The notes under the pieces were generated by a model. It saw only the letters and a list, made by a program, of their open reading frames with translations. It searched no databases and was not told where the DNA came from. From a virus: a stretch of DNA of 36,297 nt. Location: positions 1-36,297 of the IMG/VR virus record IMGVR_UViG_3300047121_000433, one strand, 5' to 3'. Position 1 is the first letter of the stretch; every line of letters starts with the position of its first letter. This document shows, one piece after another, positions 21,385 through 29,468 of the stretch. A program made the translations under genes and the position numbers.

Positions 21385-22604
21385 CAGTAGAGACCTTGCG
21401 TTGCGGCCTTCTCGCCACGCTTGCGGCGCCAGTCTCCGTAGACCTTGACGATGTAGCCAGTGACCGCGATGCCGCCGACGACAACACCCGTGAGGACAAG
21501 GTTGCTGAGAACCGGATCGCCCTGAAGTGTTTGCGCCCCGCCCTGCAACGTCGTGCCGAACACGCCGAGCGAGCCGAGGCGGATCATCCCGATTCCCGCC
21601 TGCTGATACCAATAGCCTTTGGCGCGGTCGCTCTCCTCAAGAGGCTTGAGGCCAGCTTGCGGGTCGATCTTGTAAGGGACTTCAGCAGGCGCGACGGTGT
21701 TCGGGCTCTTGGCCTTCGTTCCAGCCGGAGCGGGAATTACCGCAGGCACAGAAGCAGGCGCCGGTCGAGCCGAAGGTACTGGCTGGGGAGCTGGGACCGT
21801 TGGCTTGACCGACACCGCTTCTGAGGAACCACCGACAGAAGGCTTGATTGCAGTGCCAGCCGACGCTGGGCCGGGCAGCGGCGCCGGCTGGACCGCCTTG
21901 CTTGCGATCGGCACGACCGCAGGCTCAGCTTTTGTTAGAACGAGTTCGGGCAGTTCATCGGGGAGCGGGTAGCGTTGCGCCACGGCGAGCACGTCCTTGA
22001 ATGCGGTCTTGCTCAGAACCCGGTCTGTGCCGACGTTGCCGGGTGGTCGTTCACGCACGAGGCCGATCGCGTCGTCAGCGCAGGCGACGGTCCATGAATA
22101 GCCCATCCACAAGCAGGATTCACTGTAGCGGCGTCTCAGCAGGCCCCGCAGCGCTTGCTTATGCTTGCCGCTTGTTGAGTAGAGCCACGCTCCAAACTGG
22201 TCGGCAGCGTTATCGAAGCGGTTGGCGTTCACATGCTTCAGCAGTGTTGATCCAGCGAGGGCGCTGATACCGCAGTTAAAGGCGAAACAGACGAGCGCCG
22301 AGAACTGGTTTGAGTTGAGCGGGACCGTCACCAGACGCTTGACCGCGGCTTCATACTCAATGAGCTGATCCGCCAGAAGCGCCCGCGCGCTTGCCTCGTC
22401 GCTGAGCCTGTCGGTTGGCAGAACCTCCATGCCGCCGAAAAACTTCGTGCAACCATAGCCAATGGTCAACATATCGCCAGGGCAGATGTACGGCTCCATT
22501 GCCGCGCCGCCCGGCGTCAACGGAACGCTACCGTCCTGCGGCCCCCGCTCGTACTCGGTGAGAAGTTCTAGGCCGAACTCGTTCAGCCTGTGATGATCGT
22601 TCAC
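21384..22604 (-). CDS. GH24 (T4-type) lysozyme with C-terminal membrane anchor
   Basis: The protein (about 406 residues from GTG 22604, which overlaps the Hsp70 stop as GTGA; a GTG at 22616 adds four residues) has a GH24 muramidase domain in residues 1-165. Glu in LLTEYERG is the catalytic acid candidate, followed by a Cys/Thr pair in YICPGDMLTIGYG. An insertion of about ten residues separates Glu and Cys compared with usual members. A long Pro/Ala-rich linker (about 205-310) and a final hydrophobic helix (about 370-390, LVLTGVVVGGIAVTGYIV) follow. There is no N-terminal signal. The C-terminal anchor is unusual for an endolysin. Confidence 0.85.
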   Translation of the reverse strand: MNDHHRLNEFGLELLTEYERGPQDGSVPLTPGGAAMEPYICPGDMLTIGYGCTKFFGGMEVLPTDRLSDEASARALLADQLIEYEAAVKRLVTVPLNSNQFSALVCFAFNCGISALAGSTLLKHVNANRFDNAADQFGAWLYSTSGKHKQALRGLLRRRYSESCLWMGYSWTVACADDAIGLVRERPPGNVGTDRVLSKTAFKDVLAVAQRYPLPDELPELVLTKAEPAVVPIASKAVQPAPLPGPASAGTAIKPSVGGSSEAVSVKPTVPAPQPVPSARPAPASVPAVIPAPAGTKAKSPNTVAPAEVPYKIDPQAGLKPLEESDRAKGYWYQQAGIGMIRLGSLGVFGTTLQGGAQTLQGDPVLSNLVLTGVVVGGIAVTGYIVKVYGDWRRKRGEKAATQGLY

Positions 22605-24124
22605 GTTGAGCCCCACTCAATGTCGCCGCACATTCCATAAGCCTCGCCCCGGCTGTTGAGGCCGACCGTGAACGGCACGCGAGCGCTGCGCGGATCACCC
22701 GGCTCCAACGGCACGTCGATGCTGTGAAGCAGCTCGCAGGACGCAGCGCGGTCATGGTCGCCGGCAACGATGCGAACAGGCATCACGCTCTGGCCGGGCT
22801 CGCGGTTCGTGAGGATGAACGGCAGAACGCGCTCGCTCGGATAAGGCGTTCCGCGGGGAATGACGACAGACGCCACGCCCTCCACTTTGTCGTAGACTTC
22901 CACCGCGATCGACCATGAGGTGATGTCCGAGATGGTCAGGTCAGACTTCCGGCCCTCAAGCACAGCAGCGCGGATCGCAGCGCCAAGCGCAACCGCCACT
23001 TCGCAATCGATGTCGGTCTTGGCTTCCTGCCCGAACACGTCTTTCGCCATCGCCTGAACAGCCGGCATTCTCGATCCACCGCCGACGAGGACCACGTCGT
23101 TTAGATCCCGCTTTGACGAGAAGTTGGCGTCTTTCCGTGTAGCCTCTGCGATGGCGACGAGGCACGCAGCGCGCATCCGCTTGAGGAGGTCTTGCGAGAG
23201 ATGTTCCAGCAACGGACGATCGACAATGTAGTCCATGTGGAGGTCCGTCCCGCCTGGGCTTCGGTCGAAATCCTTGATGCGGAACTCCGACTTGACCTTG
23301 CGCGAGAGGCGCTTCTTCACGTCCTCTGCTTCCTGAAGAACCAGCGACATCGCCGTGTCATCGACGGCGAGGTCAGTACCCTCATGATCGGTCGCCCACT
23401 TGTGGACAATGTACCTGCCAAGGATGGCGTCCACATCGCTCCCGCCCGTAATGCTGGAGCCGCCCGTGCCGAGAACCGTGACGAGGCCAGAGCCTGTCTG
23501 GATGATCGACACATCCGTGGTGCCGCCGCCCACATCGAGGACGGCAATGCGACGAACTTTTTTGAAATCGTAGCCATATGCGAGCGCTGCCGCGGTCGGC
23601 TCGTCCATCAGCTCGACATAGGCAAGGCCCGCCATCCGGCCTGCTTCCTCAACCGCCTTGCGCTGGCTTGGAGAGAACGTGGCCGGGACGCAGATCACCG
23701 CCGCATCCGGCTTCTCGCCCTTGAACTTTGCCGTCGCCGCATCGAGCAGCTTGGCAATGAGCATCGAGCAGATTTCAACGGGGCTGTACGTGTGTCCGTC
23801 CGGTCCTTGATAGTGCAGCGCGCCATCGGGAGCGCCTACCGTCTGGTAGCCCTGATCTTCGTCCGGGTGCCACATTTCACCCAGCTTCCGCTTTGCCAGC
23901 CTGAAGCAGAAATCGGGGAAACGCTTGCCCGATTCAATGCCATCAAGGCCGACGAATATCTGGCTTTCGCCCGGCCCTACGGCATCGGCAGGGACGATGG
24001 TGACGACCGAAGGCATGAGCGGCGAGCCATCAACGGAGATGACTTCCGGCACGCGCCCATTGTACCAGGCGATGCTGCTGTTGCTCGAACCCAAGTCTAG
24101 GCCCACGACTCTAGAAAGTTTCAT
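22601..24124 (-). CDS. Hsp70 (DnaK-like) chaperone without C-terminal lid
   Basis: The 507-residue protein keeps the Hsp70 nucleotide-binding domain: phosphate-1 loop GLDLGSSNSSIAW at 8-20, the DnaK-Lys70 equivalent K78 in AKRKLG, VPATFSP at 146-152, DEPTAAALAYG at 174-184, phosphate-2 loop DVGGGTTDV at 197-205 and adenosine motif LVGGGSRMPAV at 346-356. The hydrophobic linker and a beta substrate-binding domain (about 400-500) follow. The alpha-helical lid of DnaK is absent (507 against 638 residues). ATGA overlaps tie it to a membrane protein upstream, GTGA to the lysozyme downstream. I see no J-protein or GrpE gene here. Confidence 0.93.
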   Translation of the reverse strand: MKLSRVVGLDLGSSNSSIAWYNGRVPEVISVDGSPLMPSVVTIVPADAVGPGESQIFVGLDGIESGKRFPDFCFRLAKRKLGEMWHPDEDQGYQTVGAPDGALHYQGPDGHTYSPVEICSMLIAKLLDAATAKFKGEKPDAAVICVPATFSPSQRKAVEEAGRMAGLAYVELMDEPTAAALAYGYDFKKVRRIAVLDVGGGTTDVSIIQTGSGLVTVLGTGGSSITGGSDVDAILGRYIVHKWATDHEGTDLAVDDTAMSLVLQEAEDVKKRLSRKVKSEFRIKDFDRSPGGTDLHMDYIVDRPLLEHLSQDLLKRMRAACLVAIAEATRKDANFSSKRDLNDVVLVGGGSRMPAVQAMAKDVFGQEAKTDIDCEVAVALGAAIRAAVLEGRKSDLTISDITSWSIAVEVYDKVEGVASVVIPRGTPYPSERVLPFILTNREPGQSVMPVRIVAGDHDRAASCELLHSIDVPLEPGDPRSARVPFTVGLNSRGEAYGMCGDIEWGST

Positions 24125-25365
24125 TCTGCGGCCACTCCCATTGCGAGGGTGTCAATTGTCGAAGTCGGCCCGATGACAAGCAGGCGCTCGGTCTTGTCGG
24201 CCCGGCGCTGATGTTGAGCCGCAAGCCCGCCCAGACGTGAGCGGCGCTCCTGCTCCGTCATCTCAACCGGCTCGACCAGAACGATCGGCTCAGGCTCTGG
24301 CGTGACCACTGGTGCGGGTTCTGGCTCTGGGGCTAGTTCGATGGCCGGGGGAGGCTCAACCGCTACAGGCGGGGCAGCTACAGGCTCAGGCGGGGCTGAG
24401 TAGGCTGCAACCGCAGCGTTCGTCTCCGCGATGATCCGCGCCCGCTCCTGCTGGTGCCGCAGTGCTGCAAGCTCGTCGGTCCACTCCCGGTCGCGCTTGG
24501 CATCCGTTGAGCTGATGTCGGTGATGAGCGCCCACAAGGACAGCGAGCGAGCGCTTTCCAGAACGCACAGCATAATGATCAGCCACAGCCACGCCCACCA
24601 CGCCGCAGTAGCCTTATCAGCGTTCTCAATCTGTAGGAGCCGCTTGTCAGTGTTGGCTTGCTGTACGGGGCTTGCCTGCCCCGCCATGAGGCCATCCTCA
24701 CGCGCCCTGAGTGTCGCGAGTTCGCCTTGGATAGCTTCGCCCCGCGCACGCATCCCGGATTCGGTCTTGTCTTGCCTGATGCCATCGACGGAGCCGAAAT
24801 AAAGGCCCTGAGCGAGCAACAGCGATTGAGCCTTGGAGATGCCCTCTGGGGACATGCTCGCCATGATCTGCTGTTCGGTGCGAAGCTCTGCAATCTGCGT
24901 CCTGACACGCTCAAGCTCTGCGCCGGTCCCGCCGATGGCTGCTTCCTGCGCCGTCGCCAGTGTTGCCGCTTCCTCGCCGGCAAGCTCAGCCTCTGCTGCA
25001 AGCCTGCTGGATGAGACAGCGAACCGTTCCGGCCAGACGACCTTCGCCCCGTTCTCCGCATTGTGTACGCCGATCGCGGCCAAGCCGAGAAAGATGAAAG
25101 AGCCCGCCACTTTGCGCCACATCGTGGATGCCGTGAGCATCCTGATGAACGCCACGGTCGCGAGCAGTTCAGCGCCGAGGACCGCGAAAACCAGCGCGAT
25201 GATTGGCAGCGCAGAAAGCCACGACCAGTGGGCAGTTGCGACGACGCCAGTGACACTCAGCGAGGCGAGGCCAAACGTGATGATGATGACGGCCAGCAAC
25301 GCGCCCTTGCGGGTCGCGTCTGCCTCGTTCTTAAATTCGAGGAAAGTGTCCAGAAACTTGCCCAT
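24121..25365 (-). CDS. Four-helix membrane protein with coiled coil and PGB-like motif
   Basis: This 414-residue protein has membrane helices at about 21-43, 48-74, 87-103 and 255-278. Between helices three and four lies a coiled coil (118-170, 205-250) interrupted by residues 174-205, GISKAQSLLLAQGLYF and GSVDGIRQDKTESG. That segment resembles a peptidoglycan-binding repeat (L..LGYY.G.VDG..G..T). The C-terminal 130 residues are a Pro/Glu-rich run with repeated PEPEP. Its ATGA overlap with the Hsp70 gene suggests a joint function at the membrane. No named family is recognised. Confidence 0.7.
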   Translation of the reverse strand: MGKFLDTFLEFKNEADATRKGALLAVIIITFGLASLSVTGVVATAHWSWLSALPIIALVFAVLGAELLATVAFIRMLTASTMWRKVAGSFIFLGLAAIGVHNAENGAKVVWPERFAVSSSRLAAEAELAGEEAATLATAQEAAIGGTGAELERVRTQIAELRTEQQIMASMSPEGISKAQSLLLAQGLYFGSVDGIRQDKTESGMRARGEAIQGELATLRAREDGLMAGQASPVQQANTDKRLLQIENADKATAAWWAWLWLIIMLCVLESARSLSLWALITDISSTDAKRDREWTDELAALRHQQERARIIAETNAAVAAYSAPPEPVAAPPVAVEPPPAIELAPEPEPAPVVTPEPEPIVLVEPVEMTEQERRSRLGGLAAQHQRRADKTERLLVIGPTSTIDTLAMGVAAE

Positions 25366-25384
25366 GCCCTGCCCCTGTGTTGCG

Positions 25385-25813
25385 CTAAGCGCGTTCTGTG
25401 ATCCAGAAGATCAGCAGCGCGCTCAGGATGGTCAGCGCGAATCCGACCACGTAGCGGATGAACTCCTGCCGTGTGCGCTTGCTTTCCTCGGCAGCGCGCT
25501 CGTGCTGATGCAGCAGCATCATCTCGACACGGCTGATTATGGCCGCTGACTGCGCATCGTTTGCCGTTTTCACCAAGTCAGAAACGCCGTTCATTGCGTC
25601 GCGCAATGCCATCTCCCATTCACGCTTCAACTCTTTCAGGTCTTCGCCCGAAACCGATCGCTCAAGCTCTTTGAGGAACGTGTCGAACGCCGCCTCGAAC
25701 CGCGTTCTCAAGACCGCCAGATCGCGCTCAGCGTTGCCAATGCGATCAAGGCGCGCAAACGCATCGCGCTGCCGCTCGATCTCTGCGATCTCGCGGTGAA
25801 ATATCTCGGTCAT
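25385..25813 (-). CDS. Coiled-coil protein with C-terminal membrane anchor
   Basis: The 142-residue product has a long soluble helical part (residues 1-115, coiled coil) and one membrane helix at the C-terminus, about 119-138 (IRYVVGFALTILSALLIFWI). It is thus tail-anchored. It precedes the four-helix membrane protein and Hsp70 genes. It may be a partner in that membrane assembly or an accessory lysis protein; function is unknown. Confidence 0.65.
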   Translation of the reverse strand: MTEIFHREIAEIERQRDAFARLDRIGNAERDLAVLRTRFEAAFDTFLKELERSVSGEDLKELKREWEMALRDAMNGVSDLVKTANDAQSAAIISRVEMMLLHQHERAAEESKRTRQEFIRYVVGFALTILSALLIFWITERA

Positions 25814-25836
25814 TGCCCGCCCCGTAGCTCAGTCCC

Positions 25837-26352
25837 TCAATCACCGCGTCGCGTCAGCAGCCCAAGCAGACGGTCGATCGATGCCTCTCGCGGATTAGCC
25901 TGATCCGTCAGCATGTGCTCTCGCCGGAGCCGAGCCTTCTCGACGTTCAATTGCTCACTCAAGTGACGCTGGCGTGTCGCTGACAGCACCTGGATGACCG
26001 CCACGGCTTCCGCCTCGTCCTGCTCGAAAGCATCGAGAAGCATGTCGCCGGTCACGTCATCATAGCCCTCACCGACAGGCCCATAGTCCGACATGAGCGC
26101 ATCAGGCGCGGGAAGGAGCGGGGCTTCGGGTTCGGGCGCAGTCTTGACCGGAGGCGGTGACGGAATGTGCTTGCCGAATGGCGGCTCGGGCGGAAGCTCG
26201 TCAAAGCCATCAACCATGCCAACCAGGCGGCGCAGCTTATCGCGCCACTCGCACCATTCGGGAGAGGCAAACTCCCGCTCCACGGCGCGCATGATCCTCC
26301 AGTCCGAACGCTGAAGCTCAGCGCGGGCAAGGTAGTTCGGAAGCTTGCTCAT
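25837..26352 (-). CDS. Conserved late phage protein, unknown
   Basis: A 171-residue protein with a helical N-terminus (YLARAELQRSDWRIMRAVER), a proline-rich middle (PPEPPFGKHIPSPPPVK) and a helical C-terminus. ATGA overlap with the tail-fibre gene upstream. No membrane helix. No family is recognised; its position suggests a fibre chaperone or an accessory to the membrane/Hsp70 genes that follow, but neither is shown. Confidence 0.6.
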   Translation of the reverse strand: MSKLPNYLARAELQRSDWRIMRAVEREFASPEWCEWRDKLRRLVGMVDGFDELPPEPPFGKHIPSPPPVKTAPEPEAPLLPAPDALMSDYGPVGEGYDDVTGDMLLDAFEQDEAEAVAVIQVLSATRQRHLSEQLNVEKARLRREHMLTDQANPREASIDRLLGLLTRRGD

Positions 26353-27116
26353 GACAGTGTCACCGTTCCGCTGCGGACTGTTCCGTCTGATCCCTTGAAC
26401 TTGAAGGTCAGCGTCGTGTTGTTGGTCGCCTCGATCTCCAGGTCGCCATTCGCAGCAGGCGTTCGGGAGGCGCTGGGACGCAATGACAGGTCATCGCCAT
26501 AGATGACGCGTGGGCGCGTAGCGGTTGCGCCGATGTCGTATGAGCTATCAGTTGTTGGCTGTAGATGGCCGCTCGACGTGGCTTCCCAATGATTGACGCC
26601 GTTGAAGCCTATGGCGGTGCGGTCGTATTGAAACCGGACATGCCCGTGGTCCGTGCTATCGACGCGCCGTCTAAGTTCCAGCGCGTTCGTCTCGTGAGTA
26701 GCGCCGTTGGAAAAGCGATAGCTGCGGGTGATAATGCGCGTCTGGTTCGCGTCAGCCGTCTGGAGTGTGTGATAAACCTGTTCGTTGCCACTGACAGCGC
26801 CAAGGGCAGACGTTTCCCACGTCGCGGGGACGGAGTTGAAATTATTGTTGTAGTAATCGCGCGTGCTGAGCGTGGCCCCTGCCGTGTCCTTGTAGACAAG
26901 CTTGACCTCAACCGAGTCCGCTATCCAGCGTTCTGGAAAGCGTCCCGCTGCATCAGCCGTGATGGTTGAGCCCGCACCCGTTGATAGCGCGCGATCAGAA
27001 TAGACTGTTCGCGGCGTCGTGGTTCCGGCGTCATAGACCTCGATGGTCCCGCCCGGTTCCAAAGCTCCGCTATCATCCAGAAGCGTATGGACTAAGCCGA
27101 AAAGATTTCTTGCCAT
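26349..27116 (-). CDS. Tail fibre/tailspike with head-binding-type N-terminus
   Basis: The 255-residue protein has in residues 1-90 the pattern typical of podovirus tail-fibre head-binding domains: GGTIEVYDAGTTTPRTVYSD, then GAGSTITADAAGRFPERWI. The rest is beta-rich and Ser/Thr/Asn-rich (YRFSNGATHETNALELRR, GHLQPTTDSSYDIGATATR). It is short for a receptor-binding fibre, so it may be an adaptor joining a further fibre, or a compact spike. No enzymatic motif is visible. Confidence 0.8.
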   Translation of the reverse strand: MARNLFGLVHTLLDDSGALEPGGTIEVYDAGTTTPRTVYSDRALSTGAGSTITADAAGRFPERWIADSVEVKLVYKDTAGATLSTRDYYNNNFNSVPATWETSALGAVSGNEQVYHTLQTADANQTRIITRSYRFSNGATHETNALELRRRVDSTDHGHVRFQYDRTAIGFNGVNHWEATSSGHLQPTTDSSYDIGATATRPRVIYGDDLSLRPSASRTPAANGDLEIEATNNTTLTFKFKGSDGTVRSGTVTLS

Positions 27117-27123
27117 GATGATC

Positions 27124-27675
27124 CTAGCTCAGACTTGAGATCGAAACGCCGACAGTCACGAAGCAGGTTGCTGCGAGAAAGTCGGTGACAGTGCATTTCC
27201 AGACGGCTGAACGGTCTTCACCGGCTGCGACTGATCCGGTGAATGTGGTCGAGGCTGAAGAAGCTGTGTTCGCCGTGAATCCGGAGTCGCCGGAAATGTA
27301 TGTCCAAGCGTAGGTGTAAGGGCCTGTCCCGCCCGTTGGCGTAACCGTAACGCTTGGGGTCGTGACAGAGCCGCTTGTTGCCGTTGTGGCAAAGCAGGTG
27401 GAACGGCTGGCCGTGGCGTAAAAGATGGATGATCCCGATGTTCCAGCCGCCGCAGCTGCCGCCGCCGCTGCTGCTGCATCGGCGGCGGCTTGCGCTGCTG
27501 CTGCATCAGCCCGCGCCTGCGCTGCGCCACTTACCGCATTCGACACTGTGTCGGTTGTCTCGTCACCCGTGCGAAGAAGCAGCGTATTCCAGGCGTTGCG
27601 GAACCATTCGACAGGCGTGCCGTCTTCGTTGATGACCTTCATCCCAACTTGCAGGAACGGGACGTTGTTGGTCAC
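27124..27675 (-). CDS. Tail fibre-like protein with Ala-rich coil and Ig-like end
   Basis: The 183-residue protein starts at GTG 27675 with GTGA overlap to the gp10-like stop. The N-terminus reads PFLQVGMKVINEDGTPVEWF, a phage tail-fibre opening. An alanine-rich trimeric-coil stretch (about 50-90, QARADAAAAQAAADAAAA) and a beta-type, Thr/Ser-rich domain of about 85 residues (TGGTGPYTYAWTYISGDSGF) follow. That last part resembles PKD/Ig-like folds that bind surfaces. It probably forms part of the tail needle or fibre. Confidence 0.75.
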   Translation of the reverse strand: MTNNVPFLQVGMKVINEDGTPVEWFRNAWNTLLLRTGDETTDTVSNAVSGAAQARADAAAAQAAADAAAAAAAAAAAGTSGSSIFYATASRSTCFATTATSGSVTTPSVTVTPTGGTGPYTYAWTYISGDSGFTANTASSASTTFTGSVAAGEDRSAVWKCTVTDFLAATCFVTVGVSISSLS

Positions 27676-29042
27676 GAGCGCTGGCCTTCATTGATCCACG
27701 CGCCGTAGATCGTCATTCCGGCAGGGTCGGTCATGCGGATTGAGATGTTCGTCGCCTCGCCGGGTGACACCATGCCAAGGCCCCACATGACAGGCTTCTG
27801 GTAGCGTCCGTCAGCGCCGAGGGTGAGCGTGATTTCCGAGCGGGTGTCATCGCGGATCGTGCGACCGTCCGTCGAGACTTCGACCATGATGGTAGGATTG
27901 GAGCCCTGCCCGCTTATCGGACGCCCGAAGGCTTGCAGGTCCACGCAGAGCGAGCCAATTGTCTCATAGTCGGCAAAGGACGGGCGCAGCGTAGCAATGC
28001 GCTCAACCGTGTTCCCCGCATCGGTAAAGACGGTATTGTCCAGCGTGTAGAGGACAGACCCGCCCTCATCGGCCAGCACGGTGTAGCCGTATGCGTTGGC
28101 GTGGAATTGCGGGAGGTAGGTATCCTCCTCCCAATTCTGTTCGCGATGCCAGAAGCCGGTAGTGGTGTTGAGGACAAACGCCGCCTTATTCGGAATGCGG
28201 ACCTTGAAGAACTCGTTGGAGCCGTATTGATACGCCATGCATGTCACAGCCAGGCGTTCGCCCACGGACAGGGCAAGCAGATCGTCTTCCATCTCGCCGT
28301 TACGCGGGAGCGGATTGATGCTGAACCCGTTCATCACGTAGGGCGACAGGTTCCCGCCAATGAGGAACAGCTTGTCACCGCGGATCGCATAGGCTTCGGG
28401 GCTCAGGATGCCATCCGTCTCATCGATCGACTGGCCGGTGATGTTGGCGAACGGGAGCGTCGTGGATGTGGTTGCTCGGATGATCTCGATAGAGGCCGAA
28501 CCAAGTGCGAGGATCTGGCCTGACAGGCGGACCATGCGCCTGATCTCGTCGGGCCGCTGTTCCGCCGTGGCAAAGCCCAGCGCTTCCCATGCCGTCCCAT
28601 CCAGCACGGCTGACCAGTAGTAGGTATCCGCCCCGGCCTCCGATGCGACGAGGCGCTGAGACAGGACAAGCAGGCTGGTTGCATCTGGCGCGTCCACATC
28701 CGCAACCTGCGTCAGTGCGGAGCCATTCCAGCGCCACGGCTTGCCCGCTCGGGCGACATAGAGATTGTCACGCAGGCCGGCGAACACCGCATTGCCGCTG
28801 CCGCCGATTGCACCGATGGAGGTTGCAATCCACGATGACGAAATGCTGAAGAGCGTCCCGCCTGCGACTGCGAACAGCGCACCATTGCGGACGCCTGCCT
28901 CGCAGTAGATGCCTTGGATCTCTGCGCCGAGGTCAACACGCTGGACACGGCCCGGCGTTGGCACGAGAGCCGCCCGAACAGGTTTGCCCGTCTCCGCAGG
29001 AATGGGGACGGCGAACATGTTGAGCAGGCGCAGGGGCGCCAT
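27672..29042 (-). CDS. gp10-like packaged-DNA stabilisation/tail protein
   Basis: The 456-residue protein matches the P22 gp10-type family (Phage_stabilise): VPTPGRVQRVDLG near the start, the FAVAGGTLFSI and LYVARAGKPWRWNG blades, and YYWSAVLDGTAWEAL, which indicate a beta-propeller-like hub. Such proteins close the portal vertex and hold DNA in the head. The ATG at 29042 has no ribosome-binding site. The frame stays open and protein-like upstream, so the true start may lie at ATA 29093 (see findings). Confidence 0.85.
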   Translation of the reverse strand: MAPLRLLNMFAVPIPAETGKPVRAALVPTPGRVQRVDLGAEIQGIYCEAGVRNGALFAVAGGTLFSISSSWIATSIGAIGGSGNAVFAGLRDNLYVARAGKPWRWNGSALTQVADVDAPDATSLLVLSQRLVASEAGADTYYWSAVLDGTAWEALGFATAEQRPDEIRRMVRLSGQILALGSASIEIIRATTSTTLPFANITGQSIDETDGILSPEAYAIRGDKLFLIGGNLSPYVMNGFSINPLPRNGEMEDDLLALSVGERLAVTCMAYQYGSNEFFKVRIPNKAAFVLNTTTGFWHREQNWEEDTYLPQFHANAYGYTVLADEGGSVLYTLDNTVFTDAGNTVERIATLRPSFADYETIGSLCVDLQAFGRPISGQGSNPTIMVEVSTDGRTIRDDTRSEITLTLGADGRYQKPVMWGLGMVSPGEATNISIRMTDPAGMTIYGAWINEGQRS

Positions 29043-29124
29043 GCCGTACCGCTGGCGGCGGTCGGCCTGTGGAACGACTGGAATATACGGTATGTTCGGC
29101 CCCTGATTTGCTGAAGGGGTTGCT

Positions 29125-29262
29125 ATGCTGGGACTGGTCGGAGTCGGGCTGTTTCTGTGGGGCCTGTGGACGGGCCTAGGCGGAACGCCGTTTATCTTCT
29201 GCGCAATCGGACTAGTCTTGATTGTATTGAACGACGAGAACCGTAGACGCTCACTGTTCTAA
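29125..29262 (+). CDS. Membrane miniprotein of the moron (45 aa)
   Basis: A 45-residue ORF on the strand opposite the late operon, with GAAGGGG six bases before ATG. Nearly all of it is hydrophobic (LVGVGLFLWGLWTGL, FIFCAIGLVLIVL) with a charged end NDENRRRS. It lies 207 bp before the next rightward gene. A lysogenic-conversion or superinfection-exclusion peptide is possible, not shown. Confidence 0.45.
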   Translation: MLGLVGVGLFLWGLWTGLGGTPFIFCAIGLVLIVLNDENRRRSLF

Positions 29263-29411
29263 GCGAATACTTACGCTTTACTTCGCGGTACTTCACGAAG
29301 AGTTGATTTGGAGCGGCCCGTGTAACTTGGGGCTGTAACCTATCCCGCAATAGGCGAGTGCGTATGTTTGGGACATGCGCTGTGAAGCGCTGTGATGTTT
29401 GACAATCAATC

Positions 29412-29448
29412 GGGGCTGGCACGGCTCGAACCGTGTTTTCCCAGCCCC
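29412..29448. other. Strong stem-loop upstream of moron gene
   Basis: GGGGCTGG (29412-29419) pairs with CCAGCCCC (29441-29448), and inside it CACGG pairs with CCGTG around a CTCGAA loop, with a TTTTC bulge. The 13-bp composite stem ends 5 nt before the ribosome-binding purine run of the gene at 29469. It may regulate translation, act as an attenuator, or be a protein target. Confidence 0.6.
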
Positions 29449-29468
29449 TAACGGGAAAGGACCCCGCT

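Noticed and set aside
23192-24100. Rightward 302-codon frame opposite the Hsp70 gene
   Set aside because: The minus strand encodes all Hsp70 motifs; antisense frames opposite Hsp70 genes are a known artefact.
27425-27694. Alanine-rich plus-strand frame
   Set aside because: GCN repeat of the tail-fibre coil read on the other strand.
29431-29448. Terminator between the two moron ORFs
   Set aside because: The TTTT lies in the bulge within the stem and not after it, so a rho-independent terminator is unlikely.
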